Shown piece after piece: positions 21,057 through 31,790 of a stretch of 64,000 nt of DNA. A program made the position numbers and the translations under genes. The stretch is from positions 1-64,000 of the forward strand of contig JAUCBJ010005486.1 in the NCBI GenBank assembly GCA_032718475.1, read 5' to 3'. Position 1 is the stretch's first letter, and the number at the start of each line of letters is the position of its first letter. The DNA is from Nemertoderma westbladi (lineage: Eukaryota; Xenacoelomorpha; Nemertodermatida; Nemertodermatidae). The notes beneath the pieces are model-generated. The model did no database searches, was not told where the DNA came from, and saw nothing but the letters and a program-made list of their open reading frames with translations.

Positions 21057-21870
21057 TTTCGTATAGTACAGTATAGAGTCTGTAATGAGGGGACGCATTA
21101 CAGGGGAACATTTCCTGCTTATTTTTTTTATCTCTTATTTCAATAAACTTCTACATATTTTAAATTATAATGTTTGGGTAAATTGAAAAGCCCGCGAAAT
21201 TTCATTTTCAAAAATACGAGCCAAATAAGACTTATGTAACTTGGAAATAATTTATTGACCTTGAAGTGGCATTACAGGGAGGGGGGTGGGGACAAAGCAA
21301 GCAAAACACCCCAACTTCATAATTTTAAACACTATATGAATATTCTCACATGCCATTGATTGGTTGAAATTTGGTCAGCGAACATGGGAAAGATGGTTCC
21401 TACATATGATAGCCAGATTTTTATGATTGGAGCTGTACATCATAGTTAACCAGGGTCCATTACAGGGGGGAGGGGTACACAAAACCAATAAAATTGTCTA
21501 ATGCGTATTCTTACTGTCAGACGTACCTTAGATACATTGGACAACAATAAATAATATATTAGCTTCTGCAGAATTTTACGCTCTTTCAAATGGTATATAG
21601 ATATCAACATATCTGGTTCGTTAACATTATAAAATTTAAATGCCTGTAACTTAGTTTGAGTGTCTAAACTGATAAATCTATGTTTTTTTCGAATTCGCGC
21701 AGATATTCTGAAAAATTAATACAAGGTAGCGTTGCAAAATAACGGTGACCTATAACACCAAAAAATGTTAAGATATAAATTATTGGAAATGATCGAGGAA
21801 GTCAAAAGTTACGGTGTCCACATACAGTAATGTTTTTGTGTAATTTTGGCCACTTTTAGTGATTTTGACC
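20847..21870. mobile_element. 1.0-kb terminal-inverted-repeat element
   Basis: GGGTCAAAATCACTAAAAGT at 20847 is repeated in inverted form ending at 21870 (ACTTTTAGTGATTTTGACCC), giving inverted repeats of about 24 bp. Inside are a 35-C run (21022-21056), three CATTACAGGG motifs (near 21093, 21270, 21461) and no ORF. The right end stops 15 bp from tRNA-His copy 3. Target duplication is not clear. Confidence 0.65.
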
Positions 21871-21885
21871 CATATATCAAAAATG

Positions 21886-21957
21886 TGCCTGGACCCGGAT
21901 TCGAGCCGGGGTTTTTGCGGCCACAACGCAAAGTACTAACCACTATACTATCCAGGC
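21886..21957 (-). tRNA. tRNA-His-GTG: tRNA-His (GTG), copy 3
   Basis: The same 72-nt tRNA, minus strand. Its 5' flank (TACTGGTACATAAGAAACA) resembles copies 1 and 2, but its 3' flank is different because the inverted-repeat element ends 15 bp away. Thus the element has probably replaced or displaced the ancestral flank. Confidence 0.95.
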
Positions 21958-22690
21958 GTTAGATACTGGTACATAAGAAACACCGATTATTACTGTGTAA
22001 GCTACAATAATATGTTGGCTATTAAATTTATGAAACTGTCAGAGACAACAGTGAGAACTTTACAAGTGACAACAGAAAGAGGTGGAGTGGATACAGTGGA
22101 AAATAGTAAATAAACTTATTCTATTTTTATTCTATATTATTTGAATCTCTTGATTCAAATCAACATACTGTAACGTTTCACTTTATGAAACATTGAAATT
22201 TGAAACAGTAAAATTGTGATGACCAATATTAAATTCATAGAAATATTAAACTATAGAGACTAAACTTAGATAACTAAGTTACTAAAAACATAATATAGTT
22301 TATAGAAAAAATATTAAACTTAACAAATTATTATTAAATGAACATTAAAAATGTAGTAAATTACGCATCAAGTTTAGTAAGCAAGCATGCAAGCAAGCTT
22401 CATTTTACTTAATGTTTTCACTCGTCACTGTATACATTTTGTGTACAGTATACATTATACCATCATGGAGAGAACAATATCATAAAAAAAAATACATGAC
22501 ATAAACTTGCTCTTCTCAGCGCTTACGTTGTAAAATCACTAGACCTACATTCCAAAGTTATGCAAATAAGGCTACTTACTTCCCCCATCCTATGTAGGCC
22601 TACAGATATGTCCATCCATATCATAGGCCTACTGTCTACGTCCCCGTATCCTATAGTAAATAATAATAATATAGCAATAGGACGATGAAT
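21958..22690. other. AT-rich intronic spacer
   Basis: Intron of the Ig gene between tRNA-His copy 3 and exon F. It includes short direct motifs (CTGTATACATTTTGTGTACAGTATACAT) but no gene or clear mobile element that I can support. Confidence 0.5.
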
Positions 22691-22704
22691 GTATATAAAC
22701 TCAC

Positions 22705-22878
22705 CCCGATGTGCGAGGATGAATCTCTATTTGGTAGGAATCCCTTTCTCCCGAACTGTAAGAGGGTTGGTTGGAGTGCTCGATGCTAACTCTTACACTG
22801 GCGGTGTCGGTACCGGCGGCATTCTGGATGACAACCGAATACCAACCGGATGCGGAAGTGTCTGGTCGATCAATAAAC
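22705..22878 (-). CDS. Ig gene exon F: second half of Ig domain 3 and linker
   Basis: Acceptor TTTTCCGAAG, donor GTGAGT. The frame gives FIDRPDTSASGWYSVVIQN, the end of an I-set domain with Val where the second cysteine is usual, then VRVSIE and a polar linker with SSGERDSY. The exon ends with GG (phase 2), matching the single base that begins exon G. The GWYSV..NAAG pattern is that of palladin Ig5. Confidence 0.85.
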
Positions 22879-23692
22879 CTTCGGAAAATAAACGTGATAT
22901 TCTCGAGAAAATAAACAATAAACATATTAAAAATGTAGTTAAAACTTTTAACACATTTATTTATAAAATAAATTTATTAGAGAAAAAATAAGGAGTATCA
23001 ATACATGGTAAAAATGTTTATAAATTACAGTAATAGGGTAAAATATATATTAAATTTGCCTACAATTATTGAATTATTCATTCTGTAAACATATAGTGTT
23101 CCAAAAAGGGTCATCCGTTTCGTTTTTGAATAACCATGGTTGTCGTAATCTATTGCATAATTCCCGTGGCATATAAACCAAACGTGTCAGCGGCAGCACA
23201 ATAATACTGTTCATTGCTTTTCAACGACTGTATCAGAATTTCTCATGATTTGTTAAAAAAAAGTTGTCGTACAAGACGATCTAATAAACGCGAATGGACA
23301 TGAAAGCGCTGGATTCTAGATAACTTTGTGACCAGTTGTAGTACAAGGACCACCATATACTGTACTACAGTACAATACGTACTATACTTGGGGGGGGGGG
23401 GGGGGGGGGGGGGGGGGACGCGGGCAAACTCCATCTCTGTTTGGTGTATTTGTTATTATACAGGGAAAGCATAGATTATGGGCAAAAATGTAACCGATTG
23501 GCTTCAATTATTATTTTTCTTAGAATAACGTGGCTCTGTAACACCTTTCCCGTAATTTATAATTAACAATGTTGATTCGAGGATTATAGATATCGCATTT
23601 CGCCGGGATGGGATTAGCAAAAAGCCTGCCCCCATCCCCCCCCCACCCCCTGTTTTCCCTCTGTTAGACATTAACTCTTTATACATAATGAC
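22879..23692. other. Intron between exons E and F
   Basis: AT-rich sequence with a 28-G run at 23390-23417 and a C-rich stretch near 23628-23650. No coding region is supported. Confidence 0.6.
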
Positions 23693-23888
23693 ACTAACAG
23701 AGTGTAACGACCATTACTATCTTCCGTTCTCGCAGAGTTCGGGAGTTTTCGCTTGTTGTCTTTCAACCACGTGACTCTTGGGGGCGGGGTACCTCGAACT
23801 ACACAACTCAACTGGATCGGTTGCCCCTCGTTACTGGTGACGTTCTCGGGTACCTCAATAAACTCGGGTCTGGTCGCCGCACTTTTAG
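23693..23888 (-). CDS. Ig gene exon E: first half of Ig domain 3
   Basis: Acceptor TTATTTCAG. The first two bases join the G left by exon D to make an Ala codon. It encodes RPEFIEVPENV, LSCVVRG (first Ig cysteine), PPRVTWLKDN (core Trp) and NGRYTL. The donor is ambiguous: a GT at 23692 gives the two-base carry that exon F needs and makes a Val codon; a GT at 23694 would give phase 0, which does not fit. I chose the first. Confidence 0.85.
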
Positions 23889-24007
23889 CTGAAATAATAA
23901 AGAATTAAATTAGGCCGATAAATTGATATTAAAAAAAAATAATAAACGAATTGCAGTAAAGGAAAGGGGCGAGCCACGTGGTATAAAGCGTAGTATTCGG
24001 TGTACAT

Positions 24008-25379
24008 TAGTGTTGCAGCGGGATCCCGATCCCGAAAGTCGGGATCCCGATGGAAAAATATCGGGATTTTTCGGGATTAACAATTTTCGGAATTTTATAT
24101 CTGAATTTACTGTAGGCCTATATGCCCTGCAGCTTAAAATCTGTAAAATTTTTGCCAATAACAAAATAAAACATTTTTGGAGGACTTTCATTGGATGATT
24201 GATAGGGATGTGAGTCAGGTAATGTATGGGAATATCCTAGATATTTTTCCGGAAATTTCCTATTTATTTAATTTATTATATAAAGGTTACTAAGGATAGT
24301 TTCAATAGTAGGTCTACAGTAGGCCTAAATATTTACAGAAATATCCTCATATTAATTACATAAAATAGTTATAATAAGATATGAATTAAAAAAAAGATTA
24401 TGACTTTGTGTTTTGTCAATTTCATAATTAACTATATATATGTTATATATTGATCGCAATTTCGGACATTTTTAATTTTAAATCTTTCACAATTTTACCT
24501 TCTGCTATTTTGTCAGTTTATACACATTCTGAATCTCAAAACACATAGGAAAACACAATTAGAGTAAACATTGGAAACAAGTGATTCCTGTTTGGTTGTG
24601 TTGGGCTGGTTCCGTGGTTCGTTGTCTATTGGCTCTTGGGTCGTAAATTCGGGTGAAGTATACTTTTCCGGAAATTGAAAAAACATATTTCCGGAAAACT
24701 CACATTCCTAATAGTCGAGTAGACGCTTGGTACATTTTACTGACGAACCATTCTCCAGCGTATGACTGCAATTTTATTTGCTCATTGTTGTTCCACATAA
24801 TAACAATACATTTTCGCTATAAAGACTTTGGGAAAGGTTGAGCAATTTTTTTGATTGCCGTTTGTTTGGCGGGTAATTGGTTATTGGTAATTGTTTGGCG
24901 GTATAATGATTGATGAAGGATAGATTAATTTACATGATTTATAATTGATTTCTGAATCTGAATTTATATCTGAAATTCATTCATTAAATATATTAAAGTC
25001 ATGATAGTACAAAGTCATAAGTCTATATATTATATTATAAATAATATAAACACTGCTTGTTGTTTTTTATTGAATATGATAAACATTTTAATGTGGCAGC
25101 GTGCTGTAAATACTGTATATTAAAAATGTTGCAGAAATTATATTAAACACGCATATGAAATGAAATACATGTCTGTGAACACTTTAAAAAAAAGTCACTG
25201 GACATTTTTACATATCTAGGCATTATTTAGTACGTCATGAGATTTATCGAATGTTATTTTTACTCCAATAAAGATGGCAGGGCGGATAGCTATACTTTAA
25301 GTTTTGGATGAGTATGGTCGCAAAAAAATCCCGATCTCAATACCGAAAATTGTGGCTCCCGATCCCGTTTCAAACACTA
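24008..25379. mobile_element. hAT-type non-autonomous element with 8-bp TSD
   Basis: Flanked by GTGTACAT at 24000-24007 and 25380-25387, an exact 8-bp duplication. Termini are inverted, TAGTGTTGCAGCGGGAT on the left and ATCCCGTTTCAAACACTA on the right, with further GGGATC/GATCCC repeats inside. 8-bp duplications and TAGTGTT-like ends are characteristic of hAT transposons. There is no transposase ORF. It contains a second MITE at 24196-24712. Confidence 0.85.
24196..24712. mobile_element. MITE nested in the hAT element
   Basis: The ends are inverted: TAGGGATGTGAGT on the left and ACTCACATTCCTA on the right. Its interior matches 10527-10838 and 11385-11475. The target duplication is unclear. 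It is the more complete of the two copies in the window. Confidence 0.7.
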
Positions 25380-25922
25380 GTGTACATTTATGAATACAAG
25401 TCTGTCTGTCTGTCGTGTTATGTCATTATATCTATCGGGATCGGACATCAAAATAAGTAATAATAAAGAAGCCCGTCCCGGTACCCAAGGTTGAAAATTT
25501 CACTAATTTTAAAATTATAAATACTGTACCGTTTTGTGATCAGCTTTAGTAGGAGGTTTATTGTAAGCAAAATATTTTTACGACCGATACGGGGCGCTAC
25601 AAAAGCAAGACACGTAAACGCGATAACTCGACTAAACGACCAGAGATTTAACACATTGAAAGATATACTGTATATCATACTGTGGTTGTTACTGTATCAG
25701 TACCGTGTAAGCTACAGTAATACAGTTGTGAGCACAGCGCGATATGTGAATGAGACAAGTACAGTACTGTTGTAGGCCCAACTATGATGTGTGACACTTG
25801 TATATTAAGAAGAACTACTATCTATAGTAGGTCATGTAAGAACCGAGTCCATATAATAAACCCACAGTGAATTACACGAGTGGGGCCTTCGTGCCGCAAA
25901 AGCTGCAAGTCATCTTAGCAAA

Positions 25923-26022
25923 CAATTATAATTATACTATGGCTAGTTATATATTTTTTTCCGACACACATACACACACCCCCACACACCCTTTTAGATA
26001 ACGGCCATAGTATAATTATAAC
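25923..26022. repeat. Inverted repeat pair
   Basis: AATTATAATTATACTATGGC at about 25923 is inverted at about 26003-26022 with an ACACAC-rich centre. AGCAAAC/GTTCGCT motifs extend the pairing outward slightly. Small foldback of unknown origin. Confidence 0.6.
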
Positions 26023-26072
26023 AGTTCGCTGATGGTTCGCTCGCCCCACAAAATGTGAACGAATAAATTGTT

Positions 26073-26245
26073 TTTCACCGGTATCATTTAGTGTATGGTG
26101 GTTAGGTTAGGGTCAGTGTGCGATACATACCTGTATGTTGAGCATGTTTTCATATATATGTTTAAAACCGGTATCATTAGTGTATGGCGGTTAGGTTACG
26201 GTGCGATACATACCTGCATTTGTTGAGCATGTTTTCATAAATATG
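26073..26245 (+). repeat. Two-copy tandem repeat, about 85 bp
   Basis: ACCGGTATCATT(T)AGTGTATGG..GGTTAGGTTA..GTGCGATACATACCTG..TTGAGCATGTTTTCAT is present twice in direct orientation with small differences. No function is seen. Confidence 0.75.
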
Positions 26246-26448
26246 TTTTTTGTTTATGTCATTTATGTGTTGTTTTTTGATGGCCTTTGGGCTGAGTACT
26301 ACTTTGGGCGTAATGTCCTGATTCTATGTTTTTTGTTAGTTTGGGGGGTATAAGACTCTAGGCTCTTACAATTAGATTATATAATACATTGTTTTAGTTG
26401 ATAGAATGGTAGGTGCTAGAATTAGTAGGTCTACACTGCTGCACTTAC

Positions 26449-26605
26449 CGTCTATAATGAGATCGACTTTGAATTCGCACTGGCCTGCTCTATTCCTGGC
26501 CTGGCAGGTGTAGGTACCACTGTCTGACGGTCGGCAGTATGGAATCAGTAACGAATGTGTTCCGTCTTCCTTTATTATCGTCTTATGGTTGCCATCAGAC
26601 TCGAC
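26449..26605 (-). CDS. Ig gene exon D: second half of Ig domain 2
   Basis: Donor GTAAGT; acceptor TTCATTAAG by best fit. It encodes KTIIKEDGTHSLLI, a SDSGTYTCQARNRAGQ motif (second Ig cysteine, followed by the NRAG turn) and FKVDLIID, the terminal strand. The end phase (one base) joins exon E perfectly. The start (phase 0) does not match exon C, which ends with one base, so either a small exon is missing in the 16.7-kb intron or one border is misplaced. Confidence 0.8.
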
Positions 26606-26797
26606 CTTAATGAATTATGTATTAAAATATCGAAAGTGGTAATAATAATTATCTTTATAGCTGAAATAGCTGCATTGATGTACCAGAACTTACTCTTAAA
26701 AATAAAACATAAACAGAACAAGAGGAAGTGGAAGTGGAACCTGGGGCCTTTATATGGGTCACGTGTGCAGTATGTTATGGCATACATGTATTATCAA

Positions 26798-26820
26798 TAT
26801 CAGCTGGTCACCAGCTGATA
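26798..26820. repeat. Perfect 23-bp palindrome
   Basis: TATCAGCTGGT and its complement flank a single base. It lies between exon D and the BEL/Pao element; it may be incidental. Confidence 0.5.
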
Positions 26821-26969
26821 AAAAAACAACATAATTCAACTATCGTATTAAATCGATCAATGATAGCAATCGAAATAATTCTAGTACAGACTTCCCAGCC
26901 TATGACACCGTAAGAATTATTTCTGGTTACATTTATCTAACTTACTCGTACATCAAGACCGTTGCTCGT

Positions 26970-29180
26970 TATGTCTGACACTGGTGATGAAAACGGTCAA
27001 GACCCAGATGTGGAGGCGATTCTAGCAAGGCTCATCAACTCAAGGAATTCGTCGCACATCGACCCTGGTTGTCAACTCATTACCCGACATCGAGACAATT
27101 AACGTTTTGGATGAAGCCATCAAAAGGAGCAAAATTAAGACTCTACTATCATACAGAGATCGCCTGGGATCACTCAATGAAGAAATATGGTGCCGCTCTT
27201 CCGAACACTGCATCAACTCCGACACCCCGAAAGCTGTCGGATCCGAGGTAAAACTTTCAGATACTATATCTCATTTGGAATTGTCAATGCAGCCCCATAC
27301 TGTGCCGGTTCAACACGCTTACAATGTATCTACTGTAGGCGTAGGTAATAATAATTTGTCATTTGGTAATCAATCATCGACTACCAGTCATTTTGAAACT
27401 GATAGTTATTTTGCTCGTTCAGTTCTACCAAAATTAAAACCGCCAACTTTCGATGGCAATCCGTTAGAGTTTAATGGATGGCATGATGCCTTTATATCTG
27501 CCGTCCATGACTCAGGTATACCTTAAGTATTTAAATTTCAACATTTAAAACAGCCTTAAGTGGTGCGGCTGAAACCCATATAAAGGGTCTACCTATTTCT
27601 CCCGAGAAAGATTAGAAATGTTAAAAAATGAATTTGGAAATAAAAATCGTATTATTAGGTGTCACATTGGAGAGTTACGTAATATTACTTCAAAACTAAG
27701 CAGCACGCCTTCATTAAGGAAAATTTATGATACTTGCAATACAAACATTCGAGCCTTAACCGCAAAATTCGCGTAAAAAAAAACGCGTAAAATTCCTGAC
27801 CAATACCAGCTAATGGTTGTCCCTGACATACTGAAAGCATTACCTAGAGAATTGACAAAGATACTTTTTAAGAAAGCAAGCAATAACATAGAAGACCTAA
27901 ATTGGCTCATGACCAAATTGAAAAACGAACTGGACACTGAGGACGCACTTGACGACTTAAGGGGGGGGGGGGGGTATACCCCCCCATGAACCTTTTTTTA
28001 AAGTGGCTGTCAATTAGTGTTAAATGATAATATTGCTATTTTGTCATGGTCAACCACTGTATGGAAGGCCAAATAGCCTTTATAGTAAAATTTGAAATTT
28101 TTTAGCCTCCCCCTAGCGGCTGGCGGTGGAATTCAAGATTTCACTAAAAATGCTACTAGTCCCTCAATTTTGGTCCAAATTTCTTGAAACCACCTTTTTT
28201 GGACTCAGCGTGATCGACTCTACAAAAGTTATCTTATAGAATTTTTAATTAGCCAATTTTATTCTAATTAATTAATTTAATTAATTAATTATCATATTTT
28301 TAATTAAAAATGGCAAATTAGAAAAAATCTTAATATTTATCAAAATTCCATAAGATAACTTTTAAAGAGCTTCCAAAACTCGTTCGAATGAGCCATAAAC
28401 GAAGAAAATTGGTTCAAAAATGACGGAGGAGTAGTAATTTGAAAATGAAAAATGTCATTCCGAGAAAATGCCCTTCAAAGTTTAAACCGTCCCGCCAAAA
28501 TTGTCTGTCTGTGGTCTGTTTGGTTAATTATTTCTGGCACGAAGGATTCACACCAATGAGCTAAAATGTTCATTACGGGGGTTTTCGGGGTCGCTGATTT
28601 CATTTCCGATGTCAGTTTTAATTTTTGAAGGAATCTAGTCTATCTGTCTGTCTGTCGGTCTTCTGTCTTTCTTACAATTTGACGGACAGACCGTCATACG
28701 GAAAAACAGTGATAACTCGAGAACTGAAATAGATCTCACTAAGCGGTTTTCAGATTTGTAATCCTCATTAAATTCTGATCTAGGTGAAATAAAGAAACAA
28801 TAATTTGAAAATTTTACCTGAGGGGGGGTATACCCCCCCCCCTTAAGTAAGGTTAGTTTAAGCAGCAATGATAAATTTATTAAACAACATTACAATCCAC
28901 AACAACCTACAGCGTCCAATTTTGTAATCCAAGCAGGTAAATCATCATTTATCCAGAGGGGACGCACTTAATCAGCCTATCATAAAGGTTTGTCCGGTTC
29001 ATGGTCATCAAAATCATCAGCAAGAGGTCACTCATCCACTGCATCACATATTGCAACATCATATACACCAAAATGTATTTTCTGTAACCAACACCATTTT
29101 CGGCAAACTGTCATATTGCCATCAATGTCGCTGAACGTAGGAAAGTTCTTGTCAGTCACAAATTATGTTTCATCTGCTTA
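26970..29180 (+). pseudogene. BEL/Pao gag, broken
   Basis: It starts at an ATG with an acidic N-terminus, frameshifts near 27050, and continues 27107-27526 with the conserved LPKLKPPTFDGNPLEFNGW block typical of BEL gag (DUF1759). After a stop at 27524-27526 it carries on to 27957 (SGAAETHIKGL, LRKIYDTCNT). A TTAA MITE (27961-28842) interrupts it. Beyond, the frame resumes through a Gln/Ser-rich linker to a degraded zinc-knuckle region (CIFCNQHHF). With the MITE and one TTAA left out, the frame on both sides is continuous. Confidence 0.8.
27961..28842. mobile_element. TTAA-flanked MITE, piggyBac-like
   Basis: 882 bp between TTAA at 27957-27960 and TTAA at 28843-28846. The left end is a 14-G run followed by TATACCCCCCC; the right end is GGGGGGGTATACCCCCCCCCC, so each end is itself a G/C palindrome. 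The interior has CCCCCTAGCGGC, GACGGAGGAGTAGTAATTT, AATGTCATTCCGAG, and TCTGTCTGTCTG repeats shared with 36732-37513 and 19250-20065. A TTAA target is known for piggyBac and Kolobok. Insertion in a gag frame that resumes exactly afterwards confirms the borders. Confidence 0.85.
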
Positions 29181-29190
29181 GGATCTGGTC

Positions 29191-30191
29191 ATGAAGCAAG
29201 AAGTTGTCACCGAAATCGCACATGTTACCATTGTAAGTCATAATATCACCATACTGCCATTTGCAATAGTGTTTCAACCACAAGCAATGCTGGTTGCTAG
29301 AGAAGTAGCACCTGGTATTGGATCCTTCCAGAGCATGGCCTTGAACGAGTCTAGTTCATCTCACACAATGACAACACCTGTTTTTCATGTAGAATCATCA
29401 GAAACTACACTGTTACAAACAGCAGTATTATACAATGTCAGACAAACAATGACACTACCATTACCTCATTCATTATTTGATTGTGGTAGTCAGGAAACGT
29501 TCATCACTCGTCATTATGCTGAACGGAACAATTTGCCAGTCATCGGTAGAAATTACACACTGTTCTAGGATTCGGTGGTAAGGTAGTTTATTCTGGGTAT
29601 TTTGATAAAACCCGTTTGAGTTTGGTTCTGAGAAATGGATGTTCAACTCATCTCACAGCTCTCATAACACATACGATATGTAATCCTCTACATATCTCAG
29701 CTGTAGCATCATCATGGACCTCTCATCTACATTTAAGGGCATCAGATTTGGCAGACTCAACTTTGAGTTCATCAAATCCAGGAGACAGATACGCTGTCGA
29801 TTTGCTGATTGGCGCAGATCAGTACTGGTATTTCGTAAGTGGAACCCTCATTCGTTCAACCAACTCTAGCTTTGTAGCGATTGATAGTTGGTTCGGTTTT
29901 CTTTTGTCAGGTAAACTGACATCTAGTGAGAATTCATCACCCAACTCATTCCTTAGTAACGTTGGATTTAATAGTCTTTTTGTAGGCAGTACAAATGATG
30001 ATGAGTCATTAAATGACATTCTAAAAGCATTCTGGTCCATTGAGAGTGCATGTATCTCTGAACGTGACAATATTGATCTAGAGAATTCTGTATTAAAGGA
30101 AATATGCATAGTTAACAATTTTTACACTGTTTCGCTGCCATGGAAAATCAACCCAAATATCCTAAGCGATAATTTACAACATTGTCAATGA
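29191..30191 (+). pseudogene. BEL/Pao aspartic protease and spacer
   Basis: 29191-29568 ends with a SLFDCGSQETFITRHYAE motif, the BEL protease active-site region (DxGS; catalytic Asp present). After a stop and a change of frame, 29616-30191 continues with the DLLIGADQYW motif and SWFGFLLSG, both typical of the protease-to-RT junction region of BEL polyproteins. An ISERDNID..W-like linker precedes the RT. At least one stop and one frameshift lie between the pieces. Confidence 0.75.
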
Positions 30192-31138
30192 AGTCTCTCA
30201 GTATTGTTAAAACGCCTTTCAAAAACGGGTATTCTTGATCGGTATGATGCGGGATTAAAGGACCATTTTGACAAGCGTTATATTGAAAAGGTTGACCATA
30301 TTGAAACACACACCAACACACCAACACACGATCAGACACACAACCGCACTATATACCTCACCATGGAGTGCTAAAGGAAAGCAAGGAAAGCACCAAGCTA
30401 AGAATTGTTTTCAATGCATCGTTTAAATCATCCCCATCTAATCTTTCCAACAATAATTGCCTTCATTCAGGCCCCAACTTGATTTCTAACTTGATAAATA
30501 ACTTATTACATTTCCGCTTCTACAATATCGGTGTAACAGCAGACATTGAGCAAGCATTTCTTCGTTGTCAAATAGTGGAATCTGATAGAAACTTCTTAAG
30601 ATTCCTATGGCTTAAGGATATTTCTACAGATTTGCTTATAAGCAAAGATAATCTTCAAGCTTATCGTTATACAAGAGCTTTGTTTGGGCTGACTCCATCA
30701 CCATATATCTTATTGCAGACTACTGCACATCATCTAGATAAGCAGCAATTATTAACACCTCTTGACTTTGTTGACAATATGTCAATACGTCTTCGTAAGT
30801 TGATGATTGATGATTTGACTACTGGTGTTGATTCGGTTGATGAACGAATTCAGCTACAACGTCGCTGCAAATTCATCATGGCCAAAGGGAATTTCAACAT
30901 CCGTCGTTGGAAGAGTAATAACTTACAACTTCAACATGCATTTACAGAATTTTACAAGGAATTCACTCAAAATAATAGCATTGAATCATTAGTGTCATCA
31001 TTATCATCCAGCATGTTAGCAAACATAATCGAAGATCCTGATTCAATTGCTAAATCATCACTTGGATTACCAACAAACGACACAGATATCAGTTCATCGA
31101 CATCTAGAGTGCTAGGACAATTGTGGGACTTGCTATGA
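30192..31138 (+). pseudogene. BEL/Pao reverse transcriptase
   Basis: The RT starts before 30351 with a degraded YLPHHGVL motif (frameshift), then STKLRIVFNAS, a SGPNLISNL segment, ADIEQAFLRC (first catalytic Asp), FLRFLW, the YRYTRALFGLTPSPY motif and, where YVDDL is usual, MIDDLTTG. Thus the two catalytic Asp remain but the Tyr/Val are lost. KFIMAKGNFNIRRWKSNN follows, the BEL connection motif. A stop ends it at 31138. A deletion of about 10 residues seems to lie just before the DD box. Confidence 0.8.
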
Positions 31139-31148
31139 CTTTACTGTT

Positions 31149-31790
31149 GTGTATGATTTCCTACAAAACACCAAACCCACAAAACGCAGCATACTTATGT
31201 TATATGCTCGCCTATTTGATCCATTAGGAATATTAGCACCATTTACCGGACCAATAAAGGCGCTATTTCAAACACTTTGCCAGGATGCCCAACCATGGGA
31301 TACTCCATTAAATTCAGATTTCCTCTCATTGTGGCACAAATGTGTACAAGGTCTTCTCATTCTGAAAGGAATTTCAGTGCCACGATGTTTCTTCTTACCA
31401 TTTCGGACTATATCCAGTATTGAAATTCATGGTTTTGCCGATGCAAGTCTTAAACTCTATGCAGCAGTTATTTACGCTTATTTTCGCTCACTGTAAAAAG
31501 GCAATTCAGTTAGCTTAGCGTATCATTAGTATCATGAAGAACAAAGGTATGTCCACAAGGCAAAAAACACCAGAATAAGAGCACAAAGGATCAGCGGGAT
31601 CATTCAGAAGAACCACAGTCAATTCCAAGGTTAGAGTTATTAGGAGCATTCATCACTGCACATCTGATGAAGTTTGTTCTAAATGCGTTGCCAATAGTCA
31701 GCAGTAACGTTGTTGTATTCTGGAGTGATGACCTTGACGTGTTGTACTGGATTAAGGACTAAATCATCACTGGAAAACCTTCATGAAAAA
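31149..31790 (+). pseudogene. BEL/Pao connection and RNase H remnant
   Basis: 31149-31496 encodes ARLFDPLGILAPFTGPIK, a hallmark of BEL/Pao between RT and RNase H, then IEIHGFADASLKLYAAVIY, the RNase H start with its Asp. Then the frame is lost; a SRLELLGAFI piece and a WSDDLDVLYWIKD piece near 31627-31760 mark the rest of RNase H. Confidence 0.75.

Noticed and set aside
22689-22991. Plus-strand 100-codon ORF
   Set aside because: Antisense of Ig exon F; the minus strand carries the conserved Ig frame and splice sites.
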